In this document: piece by piece, positions 1-8,323 of the stretch | Position numbering within the stretch: the first letter of the stretch is position 1 | Layout of the letters: each line of letters begins with the position of its first letter | Virus record (IMG/VR): IMGVR_UViG_3300048918_000150 | Span: 1-39,639 of that record | Origin: a virus | DNA length: 39,639 bases | Strand: one strand, 5' to 3' | Made by a program: the position numbers and the translations under genes | Notes under the pieces: generated by a model | The model's database searches: none | The model's input: the letters and a program-made list of their open reading frames with translations, nothing else | Told to the model about the DNA's origin: nothing

Positions 1-140
1 CAAGAAGGGCGACGTGTTCAACCTCGCCAACGTGTTCAGTGCCCACCCGGAGACGAAGGTCTCGACCGGCCAGCTGCAGCAGTTTGTCGCCACCGCCGAC
101 TACGCGGGCGGCGCCGGCAACCTGTCTTTTGCCCCGGCCG
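1..140. repeat. Terminal redundancy, left copy
   Basis: Bases 1-140 match bases 39500-39639 except at 127 (T) versus 39626 (G). The difference is in a third codon position and is silent (TCT/TCG, Ser). This is the signature of a circular or circularly permuted genome assembled as a linear contig. The inferred unit length is about 39,499 bp. Confidence 0.95.
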
Positions 141-457
141 TGTACGTCTCGGGCGCGCTGCAGAACGTCGTGGTCAGCTCGACGTCGGCGACCGCCACCC
201 TGACCCCGGCCGGCACCGCGTCGACTGCGGTGCAGACGGGCCTGGCGTTCCAGAAGGGCGCGTTCGCGTTCGCTACGGCCGACCTGATCATGCCGAAGGG
301 CGTGGACTTCGCCGCGCGCGAAGTGATGGACGGTATCAGCATGCGCATCGTCCGCAACTACGACATCGTGAACGACAAGTTCCCGTGCCGTCTCGACGTG
401 CTGTACGGCTACAAGACGATCCGCGCCGGCCTGGCCGCGCGTTACCACAACAACTGA
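1..457 (+). CDS. Major capsid (coat) protein, C-terminal part
   Basis: This is the 3' end of the coat gene whose 5' part is at 38760-39639. The first complete codon starts at base 2. Joining the two pieces across the 140-base terminal repeat gives one uninterrupted frame of about 398 codons. The protein resembles the P22 gp5 coat family, which forms the icosahedral head by HK97-fold assembly around a scaffold. This part holds a variable Ser/Thr/Ala-rich stretch followed by a conserved-looking end that finishes in LAARYHNN. Family recognition is from sequence feel and from the portal-scaffold-coat gene order. The gene is followed at once by a strong terminator at 475-506. Confidence 0.85.
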   Translation, partial: KKGDVFNLANVFSAHPETKVSTGQLQQFVATADYAGGAGNLSFAPAVYVSGALQNVVVSSTSATATLTPAGTASTAVQTGLAFQKGAFAFATADLIMPKGVDFAAREVMDGISMRIVRNYDIVNDKFPCRLDVLYGYKTIRAGLAARYHNN

Positions 458-474
458 TCCGCCTAGCAGCACCC

Positions 475-506
475 AGCGGGGGCCCTTCGGGGCCCTCGCT
501 CTTTTT
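475..506 (+). terminator. Rho-independent terminator after the coat gene
   Basis: An AGCG...GGGCCC stem pairs with GGGCCC...CGCT around a TTCG tetraloop and is followed by CTTTTT. It lies between the coat gene and the next tail gene. The T-run passes directly into the ribosome binding site (TTTGGAG) of the gene at 517. Downstream late genes therefore need read-through or antitermination. Confidence 0.85.
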
Positions 507-516
507 GGAGCCGTCC

Positions 517-924
517 ATGACCCAAGTCTCCGCGATCGTCCGCGATGCGCTGCTGCTGCTCGGCGTGCAGGACGCGACCGAATCGGTCAGCGCGCAGGAA
601 ATGCAGGACGGTATCCGCGAATTGAACAAGATGCTCGCTCGCTGGGAGGCCGATGGCATCTCGCTCGGCTGGACGAGCGTCAATGCGCCGACCGACACGT
701 TGCCGGCGCCGATGGAGGCCGAGGGCGCGATCGCCGCGAACCTCGCGCTCTACCTGCAACCCCGCTACAAGGTGCCGCTCGACGCCAATGTCGTGCAGCA
801 GGCGAATGACGGACTGGCCGCGCTGCGCGCCGACGTCTTCGCCAACACGTTCGACCGCATCACCTATCCCGACTTGCCGGTGGCCGAGGGCTGGTGCGGC
901 GGTTTCAACGTCAACGTCGGCTGA
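517..924 (+). CDS. P22 gp4-like tail accessory (head-completion) protein
   Basis: This 135-residue protein resembles the P22 gp4 tail accessory factor family, which binds the portal after packaging and makes the platform for gp10 and the tail. It is mostly helical by eye, with an N-terminal MTQVSAIVRDALLLLGV segment typical of the family. ATG 517 is chosen because GGAG lies 8 bases upstream, directly after the terminator T-run; an upstream extension of the frame would run back through the terminator. It is followed after 3 bases by the gp10-like gene, the same order as in P22-type phages. Its short length agrees with gp4 relatives. Confidence 0.75.
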   Translation: MTQVSAIVRDALLLLGVQDATESVSAQEMQDGIRELNKMLARWEADGISLGWTSVNAPTDTLPAPMEAEGAIAANLALYLQPRYKVPLDANVVQQANDGLAALRADVFANTFDRITYPDLPVAEGWCGGFNVNVG

Positions 925-927
925 TCG

Positions 928-3516
928 ATGAGCGATCACCTCATCCAGGTCCGCTACAGCCAGGACGCCCGTAACTGGACGTCATGGCGCGACCTCAACG
1001 CCGGCCGTGTCGGCGCGTTCGGGCAAGAGCTCGTCGCGCGCCAGTTGGGGCAGGCGACATGGCGGGTATGGGAGACGTGCGACACGTCCCCGTTCGCCGC
1101 CGACATCCTCGCCGCGGCCATCCAAGCGGACGGCTCGGGCAACTGGTCCGACTTCCCGCTGCCGGATGGCGGCTACAGCGATCTCACGCGCGACTGGACG
1201 CTGCAGGATCTCGAGAACTACATCCCGCTGCCGGCGCAGCAAGCCGGCACGCGCTCGCGGGTGCTGTACCGGACCGCGCCGGGGCTCGACGTGTTCGCCA
1301 ACGTCGGTGCCGGGCCGCATCGCGGCGCGCTCAATGCCGAGGGCTCGCTGTTCGTCGTCTCCGGGAGTTCGCTCTACGAGGTCGCAAAGGACGGCACCGC
1401 GACCAGCCGCGGCACGATTCCGGGCACAGGCCGGGTGTCGATGGCCTATAACCAGATCACCGGCGGCAACCAGGTGGTCATCGGCAACGGCTCGAGCGGC
1501 TACGTCTACAACACCTACACCGGCGCGTTCACGCAGATCACCGACGACGGGTTTGTCGGCTTCAAGTCCTGCGACTTCCTCAATCAATACATCGTCGGCG
1601 TCGAGCCGCTGGGCCGGTTCTGGTATCACTCCGACCTTGTCGATGCGCTGAGCTACAACACGCTCGACCGCTACGTCGCGGAAACCTCGCCGGACCCGAT
1701 TCAGGGCCTCATCGCCTCGCACAACGAAGTGCTGGTGTTCGGCGGGCGCACGATCGAGCCGTGGGTGAACGATCCCGAGAGCAACGCGGCCGGCACGGCG
1801 TTCCAGCTCGAGCGCGGCTCGGTCATCGAGCGCGGCTGCATCAACGGCGCCACGATTCGCCGGCTCGACAACTCGGTGTTCTTCGTCGGCGACGACCGCG
1901 TCCCGTACCGGCTCAACGGCTATACGCCGGTGCCGATCGGCACGCCGGTGCTCGCCGCGGCCTGGCGCGACCTCAAGCCCGAAAAGGCGTTCGCCTTCAC
2001 CTACGAGGACCGCGGGCACGTCATCTACTACGTGACGTGGGGCGACGGGCAGACGTGGGGCTATGACGTCGTCACCGGCAAGTGGCACCGCCGGCAGTCC
2101 TTCGGTCACGACCGCTGGTGCCTCAACACGCTGGTGAAGTGGGGTAATGACTGGTACGGCGGCGACTTCCAGAACGGCAAGCTGTACCGGCTGGCGTGGG
2201 ACTTCGTCTACGAAGGCTGCGAGATCATGCCGCGCCGCATGCGCACCGGCGTGCTGCATGCCGACGGCAACCCGGTGTCGGTCGGCGGATTCAAGCTGGT
2301 CGCGAGCACCGGCGGGGTCATGTCCGAGGTGGGCGCCTCGACGCCGCCGACGATCTCGGGCTCACTCCCCACGGCGGCGCGCATCGGCGACACCGTCGAC
2401 TACCAGTTCACCATCACGCCAGCGTTCCCCGGCCAGGCGGTCACGCTGACGATCAGCGGCGACCTCCCGCCCGGCCTGAGCATCAACGGCACGGGCCATG
2501 TCACCGGCACCTACACGACCGACGGCGTCTACGAGTTCACGATCACGCCGGCCAGTGATTGCGCCGTCGGCACGCCGCTGCGGCAGGCGGTGAGCGTCGG
2601 CACGCTGACGATCATGCTGGTCGGGGCCGCGATGACCCCAAACGCCAGCCAGAACGCCGATTACGACGACGAGGCCGACGGCTGGACCGCGATCGCCCAT
2701 ACGGCCATGCCGCTGCTCGGTGGCTTCCCCATCTACGGTGGCGGCCATTGGGTGGTCGTCGGCAACGGCGCCTACTACACGTCCGACGTGCGTTCGTCAG
2801 CGGCGTGGACGAGCATCCCGTGCCCGACCGGAACGGCCGGCAATGGCGGCGCCTACGGCAACGGCGTGTTCGCCTCCAGCGGCAACCTCGGCTTGCTGTG
2901 GCGCTGCGCGAACCTCACCACGGGGTTCACTGCGGTCACGGGCATCAATCCGGCGCAGCAGGTCTGCGGCATGGCCTACGGCAACGGAACGTGGATCATC
3001 GGCACCGGCGGCGGCCCGTTCTACTACAGCACCAACGATCTCGCGACCGTCACGCTCGGCAGCTCGAGCGCCATGCCGTACCAGGTCAGCTGCGTGCAGT
3101 ACGTCGGGGGGCAGTGGTACCTCGGCGGCGGCACGTCGGCGGCGGCGACCGCAGGCTCGGGCCTGATCAAGTCGTCGCTCACCGGCTTGTCGGGGTACAC
3201 CACGCTCGTCTCGAATGCGCCCTCGCGCGTCGAGTCGTTCGCCACCGACGGCCACGGCAAGTGGGTGGCGGTGTGCTGGAGCGGCGAAATCATCTACACC
3301 GATAACGACTGGCAAACCTGGACGCAGTCGGCGACGACGACGAGCTCGAGCGCCTTCGGTTCATCGCGCGTGGTGTTCAACGGCGTGCATTTCGTCATCA
3401 CGGACGACAACGGCGCGGCGGCGGCTGTCTCCAAGCGGTCCCTGACGGGCGCCACTTGGGACACGGTCGTGTCGACTGGCCTCGACGGCTCGATCAACTT
3501 GGCGGTGGGCCGGTGA
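928..3516 (+). CDS. Long P22 gp10-like tail hub protein with extra Ig-like and C-terminal domains
   Basis: This is a virion protein of 862 residues. About the first 470 residues resemble P22 gp10 (phage stabilisation, tail hub), a beta-propeller-like protein that binds gp4. Residues around 473-560 look like a putative Ig-type fold, with the segments GDTVDYQFTITPAFPG and LPPGLSINGTGHVTGTY typical of bacterial He_PIG-like domains. The remaining ~300 residues contain several short repeats of the form YGNGxW and TDG(H)GKWVAV, suggesting a second propeller. P22 gp10 is about 470 residues, so this protein is nearly twice the usual length. It starts 3 bases after the gp4-like gene. The added part may replace a separate tail component or bind a receptor; that is inference. 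Confidence 0.75.
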   Translation: MSDHLIQVRYSQDARNWTSWRDLNAGRVGAFGQELVARQLGQATWRVWETCDTSPFAADILAAAIQADGSGNWSDFPLPDGGYSDLTRDWTLQDLENYIPLPAQQAGTRSRVLYRTAPGLDVFANVGAGPHRGALNAEGSLFVVSGSSLYEVAKDGTATSRGTIPGTGRVSMAYNQITGGNQVVIGNGSSGYVYNTYTGAFTQITDDGFVGFKSCDFLNQYIVGVEPLGRFWYHSDLVDALSYNTLDRYVAETSPDPIQGLIASHNEVLVFGGRTIEPWVNDPESNAAGTAFQLERGSVIERGCINGATIRRLDNSVFFVGDDRVPYRLNGYTPVPIGTPVLAAAWRDLKPEKAFAFTYEDRGHVIYYVTWGDGQTWGYDVVTGKWHRRQSFGHDRWCLNTLVKWGNDWYGGDFQNGKLYRLAWDFVYEGCEIMPRRMRTGVLHADGNPVSVGGFKLVASTGGVMSEVGASTPPTISGSLPTAARIGDTVDYQFTITPAFPGQAVTLTISGDLPPGLSINGTGHVTGTYTTDGVYEFTITPASDCAVGTPLRQAVSVGTLTIMLVGAAMTPNASQNADYDDEADGWTAIAHTAMPLLGGFPIYGGGHWVVVGNGAYYTSDVRSSAAWTSIPCPTGTAGNGGAYGNGVFASSGNLGLLWRCANLTTGFTAVTGINPAQQVCGMAYGNGTWIIGTGGGPFYYSTNDLATVTLGSSSAMPYQVSCVQYVGGQWYLGGGTSAAATAGSGLIKSSLTGLSGYTTLVSNAPSRVESFATDGHGKWVAVCWSGEIIYTDNDWQTWTQSATTTSSSAFGSSRVVFNGVHFVITDDNGAAAAVSKRSLTGATWDTVVSTGLDGSINLAVGR

Positions 3517-3566
3517 CACACATTCGCCTGATCGGCCGGCTCGACTAACGCAAAGAGGTAAATCCC

Positions 3567-4127
3567 TTGATCGTGACCCACACGAAAGCTGCCGAATCCC
3601 GGCGGCCGCGGCGGAACTTTGCCGGCGCCGAGCGAAAGATGCTCGACGGCGCGCGCGACCTCGGCACCTGGACGTATGGGCCGGCCACACCCGACCTGCC
3701 GGCAGAACTGCCGAACGTCCCCACGCACGCGCAGATCAAGCGCCTCGAGCAGGCCATCGCCGACCACCTTCCGCCGGTCGAGATGGCCGTGGTGCATCAC
3801 TTCGCGCCGGGCCTGTACGGGCGCGAACTGCACATTCCGGCCGGCACGGTGCTGACCGGCAAGATCCACAAGGAAGGCCATCTGTCACTGCTCCTCGCCG
3901 GTGAAATCACCGTGTGGACCGAGCAGGGCATGAAGCGACTGCAGGCTCCGCAGGTGCTCAACACCACGCCTGGCACCAAGCGCGTCGGCTATGCGCACAC
4001 GGACACCGTTTGGGTGTGCGTGCATGCAAACCCCACCGACGAAACCGATCTCGTCGCCCTCGAGGCGGACCTGATCGAGCCGGAAGCCCCCGTGCTTCCC
4101 TCTCCCGTCAAGGAGCTTCCGCGATGA
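3567..4127 (+). CDS. Cupin-like phage protein, probable TTG start
   Basis: This 186-residue protein has a jelly-roll-like centre. The pattern GRELHIPAGTVLTGK then HLSLLLAGEITVW then TPGTKRVGYAHTDTVWVCVH (about residues 90-150) is what a small cupin barrel looks like. Similar cupin-like proteins occur among tail genes of other phages, with no proven role that I know. The start appears to be TTG 3567 because AGAGG lies 7-12 bases upstream (3553-3557); GTG 3573 is the alternative. The C-terminus is acidic. It overlaps the next gene by ATGA at 4124. Its place between hub and ejection genes suggests a minor virion or assembly role. Confidence 0.6.
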   Translation: MIVTHTKAAESRRPRRNFAGAERKMLDGARDLGTWTYGPATPDLPAELPNVPTHAQIKRLEQAIADHLPPVEMAVVHHFAPGLYGRELHIPAGTVLTGKIHKEGHLSLLLAGEITVWTEQGMKRLQAPQVLNTTPGTKRVGYAHTDTVWVCVHANPTDETDLVALEADLIEPEAPVLPSPVKELPR

Positions 4128-4744
4128 GCTGGGCAATGGTGGCTGGCGCGGCGATCACCGTCGTCGGTGGTGTGATTTCCAGCAAGCAGGCGAACAAGGG
4201 CAACAAGGCGGCTGCAGCGGGCCAACAGGCCAGCATTGATGAGCAGCGCCGCGAGTACGACCAGTCGCGACAGGACCAGTTGCCGTGGTTGCAGGCCGGG
4301 CAGGATGCGCTCGGCCGCCAGCAAGCGTTCCTCAACGGCGACATGTCGGGCTTTGAAAACTCGCCCGACTACAAGTTCGCGCTCGACCAAGGGCTCAAGC
4401 TGTCCGACCGCAGCGCGGCGGCGCGCGGCTCGCTGTTCAGCGGCGGCCATTCCGCCGACCTGATGCAGCTCGGGCAGGGGCTCGCCCAGCAGAATGCGAA
4501 CGACTACTGGAACAAGCTCGCCGGTCGCGCGGGGCAGGGCATGACGACGGCGCAGAACCTCGGTGGCCTCGGCGCCAACATGGCGACCAACATCGGCAAC
4601 GCATACGCGAACATCGGCCAGGCGCGACAGTCGAGCTACAACAACAACGCGCAGCTCACCGCGGGCGCGTTCGGCCAAATGAGCAACCTCGCGCAGAACT
4701 ATCTCGCTCGCCGCAATGGCGGCTACTACAACTACGGCGGCTGA
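4124..4744 (+). CDS. Ejection (DNA transfer) protein, gp7-like
   Basis: This 206-residue protein begins with a hydrophobic segment (AMVAGAAITVVGGVIS, residues 4-19) followed by a long charged, glutamine-rich helical region. The end is rich in Asn, Gly and Tyr. The middle pattern with NSPDYKFALDQGLK and AARGSLFSGG is common in P22 gp7-like DNA transfer proteins, which leave the virion first and help form the conduit through the host envelope. AAGGAG at 4110-4115 precedes ATG 4124, which overlaps the previous stop. It is the first of three consecutive genes in the place of P22 7-20-16. Confidence 0.7.
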   Translation: MSWAMVAGAAITVVGGVISSKQANKGNKAAAAGQQASIDEQRREYDQSRQDQLPWLQAGQDALGRQQAFLNGDMSGFENSPDYKFALDQGLKLSDRSAAARGSLFSGGHSADLMQLGQGLAQQNANDYWNKLAGRAGQGMTTAQNLGGLGANMATNIGNAYANIGQARQSSYNNNAQLTAGAFGQMSNLAQNYLARRNGGYYNYGG

Positions 4745-4747
4745 CCG

Positions 4748-6613
4748 ATGACCGACATTCTCGGGATGATGGATTACATCCGCCAGCAGGGCGATGCAGG
4801 TCGTAAGGCGGGCCTCGAGCAGCACATGGGCACGCTTTACGCGCAGGCCATGCAGGCGCCGGCCGACCAGCGGCCGAACCTGCTGGCGCAGATCGCGCAG
4901 ATGTCACCCGACTACGCGATGAGCGCGCAGAAGAATCTCAATAGTCAGGATGCGGATGGGCACCTCGCGATGGCGCAGGAGGCCAACCAGTTCCTCGCGG
5001 TGCAACAGATGGGCGACCCGGCCGCGACGCAGCAGGCGTACTCGCGACTGGTGCAGCACGCGCGCGCGCTCCGCTTCCCGGTGCCGGACCAGTACGACGA
5101 CCGCTTTTTGCCGGGCATCCAGAAGCTCGCCAGCGCCGGCCGGCCGCAGGAACAGCTCGCCCCGCACGTCATCGGCAGCGCGCTCGTCGACAACACCGGC
5201 AAGGTGCTCTATCAGGGGCAGGCCACGACGAAGCCGCCGACCTACGTCGACGTGCCGGACGGGCAGGGCGGCTCGATCAAGATGCAGTACGACCCCGCGT
5301 CGGGCGGCCTGGTGCCGTTGAAGGTCGGTGGTCCGCAGGCGGCGCCCGATCCGTCGCTCGGCCCCGGCCCCGCGACGCAGGCGGTCAGCGGCCAGCCGTT
5401 CTACGACAGCGTCCTCGCGTCGATCGCGCCCCTCGGCGGCATCCTCGGCAGCACCACGGGCGGGCAGCACAACGTCGGCAGCCTGCACCCGGACGGTCGC
5501 GCGGTGGATATTCCGCTTGGCGCGTCCGCATCGCCGGAAGCGAAGGCACACGCCGACCAGATGCTGGCCGCGCTGCAGGCGCAGGGCTTCACTGTGCGCG
5601 ATGAGCGCACGCACCCGGCCGGGCAGGCGGTGTGGAGCGGCCCGCACCTGCACGTCGAAGCGCCTGGCGCGAGCGGTGGCCGGCTGGGCTACAACCCGCC
5701 GAAGGGCGGCGCCGACTCGGCCCTGCAGCAGCGCATCACCCTCGCCCGCCAGATGGGCGCCAGCGACGACCAGATCAAACAGATGGTGCTCGGCGGCCAA
5801 GCGGGGCAAGGGGTGCCCGACGTGCCGGGCGATGCCACCAAGACCGGTGAGGCGTATCTGGCGACACTGCCGCCGCAGATGCGCGGCGTGGTGAAGGCCA
5901 TCGCCGAGGGCCAGTTGGCGCCGCCGTCCGCGTCCTCGCGTTCGCCGCAGGCGCAGGCATTGCTGCAGGCGGTCTACCAGTACGACCCGACCGCGAACGC
6001 CACCAACCTACCGGCACGCACGCAGACCCGCAAGGATTTCACCAGCGGCAAGTCGGCGAACAACCTGCGCGCGCTCAATCAGGCCATCGGCCATCTCGGG
6101 CTGCTCGACAGTCAGATCTCTGGCACCGCGGGACACTCGGGCTTCCCTGGCGCGCAGTACGTCAACGCCGCGCAGAACGCCTACAACCGCGTATCGGGCG
6201 ACCCCGGCATCACCAAGTACGACCAAACGTCTGCCGCGCTCGCAGGCGAGCTCACGCAGGTGTTCCGCGGCAGTGGCGGCGCCGAAGCGGACATCGCGCG
6301 CTTCCTGAGGGAACTCGACTCCGCGCAGTCGGAACCGCAGAAGCGTGCGGCGGTGGCGAACATCGTCGGCTTGCTCAACTCGCGCATCGAAGAACTGGGC
6401 CAGCAGTACACCCAAGGCATGGGTAAGACGACCGACCCGTTCACGTTGCTCAATCCACACGCGGCCGAGATCCTGCGGCACATCCGCGGGGGCGGCGGCG
6501 CGCCGGCCGCCGGTGGCGGCTACCACGTCGGCCAGGTCATCGAACACAACGGCAAACGCTACCGCGTGACCGGCGGCGATCCCAACGATCCGGACGTCGA
6601 GGAGGTGCGCTGA
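4748..6613 (+). CDS. Ejection protein with embedded M15-type peptidase motif
   Basis: This 621-residue protein sits second in the ejection block. The N-terminal ~130 residues are Gln/Ala-rich and helical, as in P22 gp20-type proteins. Residues about 217-305 carry a zinc-peptidase signature: SxHxxGxAxD with H247 and D254, then GPHLHVE with H300 and H302. This is the M15 (D-Ala-D-Ala or L,D-peptidase) pattern, so it may cut peptide crosslinks in the cell wall during DNA entry. The C-terminal ~250 residues are again helical and end in a short KRYRVTGG-type segment. The stop overlaps the next ATG (TGATG at 6611-6615). The enzymatic role is inferred from motif and position. Confidence 0.7.
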   Translation: MTDILGMMDYIRQQGDAGRKAGLEQHMGTLYAQAMQAPADQRPNLLAQIAQMSPDYAMSAQKNLNSQDADGHLAMAQEANQFLAVQQMGDPAATQQAYSRLVQHARALRFPVPDQYDDRFLPGIQKLASAGRPQEQLAPHVIGSALVDNTGKVLYQGQATTKPPTYVDVPDGQGGSIKMQYDPASGGLVPLKVGGPQAAPDPSLGPGPATQAVSGQPFYDSVLASIAPLGGILGSTTGGQHNVGSLHPDGRAVDIPLGASASPEAKAHADQMLAALQAQGFTVRDERTHPAGQAVWSGPHLHVEAPGASGGRLGYNPPKGGADSALQQRITLARQMGASDDQIKQMVLGGQAGQGVPDVPGDATKTGEAYLATLPPQMRGVVKAIAEGQLAPPSASSRSPQAQALLQAVYQYDPTANATNLPARTQTRKDFTSGKSANNLRALNQAIGHLGLLDSQISGTAGHSGFPGAQYVNAAQNAYNRVSGDPGITKYDQTSAALAGELTQVFRGSGGAEADIARFLRELDSAQSEPQKRAAVANIVGLLNSRIEELGQQYTQGMGKTTDPFTLLNPHAAEILRHIRGGGGAPAAGGGYHVGQVIEHNGKRYRVTGGDPNDPDVEEVR

Positions 6614-8232
6614 TGCCGAAGCTTTCCGAGGTCACCGGCGGCAAGCTCAAGCTGTCGCAGGTCACCGACGCTGGTGCACCATCACTGGCGGACCGTTATG
6701 CCGCCGCTGGCCTGCAGGCGCCGCGATCGCAGGCCGAAGTCGACCGCGCCGCCTACGACGAAATGCCGTGGTATGGGCGCCTCGCGGCCTCGACTGGCGC
6801 CGAGTTCAAGTCGATGGGCCGAGGCATCGGGCAGCTGGTCACGCCGAACGATTCGGCGGTGCACCAGCGCCTCGTCGCCGCGTCGGACGCAGATGCGCCC
6901 TACCAGGACGCGCAGCACGGCGCGACGAACGTGGCCGGCCGTGTGCTGCCCTACCTCGCCACGCTGCCGCTCGGTGGCGAGGCGGCGGCCGGCCGCGGGC
7001 TGCTCGCGCGTGTTGGCCTCGGGGCAGCGGAAGGCGCGGGGTATGGGGCGCTGCAGGAAACGCGCACGGGCGAGAGCCGTACTCGCAACATGCTCACCGG
7101 CGCCGGCCTGGGCGCCTTGGGGCCCACGGCGGCGCGCGGCTTGGAGGGCGTCAGCGCCCGCGCGGCGAACGCCATCAAGCCCGAAGTGCGCGCCATCTAC
7201 GGCAAGGCCAATGCGCTCGGCATCAACCTGACGCCGGCGCAGCTGTCAGACTCACAGTTCCTGAAAACGCTGTCGTCGACGCTCAACAAGCTGCCGTTCT
7301 CCGGTGGTGTGTCACGGGCGCGCGAGCAGGCCGGCCAGTGGAACCGGCAGCTAGCCGGTGCGATCGGCGTCGATGCGCCGGTGGTGACGCCAGAAGTCTA
7401 CGCCGCCAAGAAGGCGGCCGATTCGGCGGGCTTCGATGCGCTGACCGCGCGCAACAACCTCACGGTCACACCGGAGCTCGCACGCAACCTGCACGCGATC
7501 TCGCAGCAGGCGAAGGTCGCGGGCGTCGCCGATGCGGTGAACAACGCGATCGACGGGCTGTACTCGCAAATGCAGGACGGCGTCGTCCCCGGCCGTGCTT
7601 ACCAGGCGCTCGACTCGACGCTCGGCAAGGCGACCAAGGGCGGCGACACTCAAGCGCATTTCGTCGGCATGGTGCGTGACGCGATCCGCAATGGCATGGA
7701 TGCCTCGATCTCGCCCGACGACGCCGCGGCGTGGAAGCAGCTGCGCACCGAGTACGGCAACCGCAAGACGATCGCCCCGCTGGTCGCCAAGGGTGACGGC
7801 GGTCCGATCTCGCCCCCGCAGCTCATGGGGCGGGTCACCGCGACGAAGGTCGGCAAGGAGCGTATGGCAAGCGGGAAGGGCGGCGTGATGGGCGATCTCG
7901 CGCAGGTCGGCCAGAAACTCCGCGACGGCGTCCCGGACTCCGGCACGGCCCAGCGCATGCTCATGTATCACGGCCTCGGCCTGCTCGGCGGCGGCTATGC
8001 CGCGACCTCGGACAACCCGGTCGTGCAGGATCTCGGCCTACTGGCGGCCGGCGGTGCGCTCGGTGGCCGCGCCATCAACAGCAACCTGCTCGCCCGTGGC
8101 CTCATGCGGGAGGGGCGCGGGCAGGTAGCGAATCGGTTGGCGCGTGTCGCCGCGCAGTCGCCCGCTCTCACCCCGTTGCTCCTCGCGCTCATGAGTCAGC
8201 AGCAGCCGGTGGACGCCGGCAACGGTCCATAG
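6613..8232 (+). CDS. Large ejection protein, gp16-like
   Basis: This 539-residue protein is third of the ejection trio. It has several Gly/Ala-rich amphipathic or hydrophobic stretches: around residues 110-150, and near the C-terminus YHGLGLLGGGYAAT and LGLLAAGGALGG. These could insert into or cross membranes, as expected of internal proteins that make the DNA channel. No enzymatic motif was seen. Its start overlaps the previous stop by one base, so the two are probably translated together. The last ~194 bases overlap a possible leftward ORF (8038-8319). Confidence 0.65.
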   Translation: MPKLSEVTGGKLKLSQVTDAGAPSLADRYAAAGLQAPRSQAEVDRAAYDEMPWYGRLAASTGAEFKSMGRGIGQLVTPNDSAVHQRLVAASDADAPYQDAQHGATNVAGRVLPYLATLPLGGEAAAGRGLLARVGLGAAEGAGYGALQETRTGESRTRNMLTGAGLGALGPTAARGLEGVSARAANAIKPEVRAIYGKANALGINLTPAQLSDSQFLKTLSSTLNKLPFSGGVSRAREQAGQWNRQLAGAIGVDAPVVTPEVYAAKKAADSAGFDALTARNNLTVTPELARNLHAISQQAKVAGVADAVNNAIDGLYSQMQDGVVPGRAYQALDSTLGKATKGGDTQAHFVGMVRDAIRNGMDASISPDDAAAWKQLRTEYGNRKTIAPLVAKGDGGPISPPQLMGRVTATKVGKERMASGKGGVMGDLAQVGQKLRDGVPDSGTAQRMLMYHGLGLLGGGYAATSDNPVVQDLGLLAAGGALGGRAINSNLLARGLMREGRGQVANRLARVAAQSPALTPLLLALMSQQQPVDAGNGP

Positions 8233-8319
8233 CCCCGCCGCGCGCTTGACGCGCCACTCGACGTAGAGCGCGCGCAAGCCCGTTACCAGGAAGATCGCGA
8301 ACGCGGTTTCGCCACGCAT
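8038..8319 (-). CDS. Doubtful small protein downstream of the secreted protein gene
   Basis: This frame encodes 93 residues and starts with ATG four bases after the stop of the leftward secreted-protein gene. The first ~30 residues are moderately hydrophobic (AFAIFLVTGLRALYVEW) and the rest is Arg-rich. Most of it lies antisense to the end of the large ejection gene, so it may be only a shadow in GC-rich DNA. Spacing and shared direction with the secreted gene are the only arguments for it. Confidence 0.25.
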   Translation of the reverse strand: MRGETAFAIFLVTGLRALYVEWRVKRAAGLWTVAGVHRLLLTHEREEQRGESGRLRGDTRQPIRYLPAPLPHEATGEQVAVDGAATERTAGRQ

Positions 8320-8323
8320 ACCG

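Noticed and set aside
385-516. 44-residue N-terminal extension of the gp4-like protein
   Set aside because: It would run through the end of the coat gene and the terminator hairpin. ATG 517 has a well-placed ribosome site.
982-2259. Long open frame on the minus strand (425 codons) antisense to the gp10-like gene
   Set aside because: GC-rich coding DNA gives long open antisense frames. The product is Arg/Ala/Val-rich with no domain, and the plus-strand gene has clear family features.
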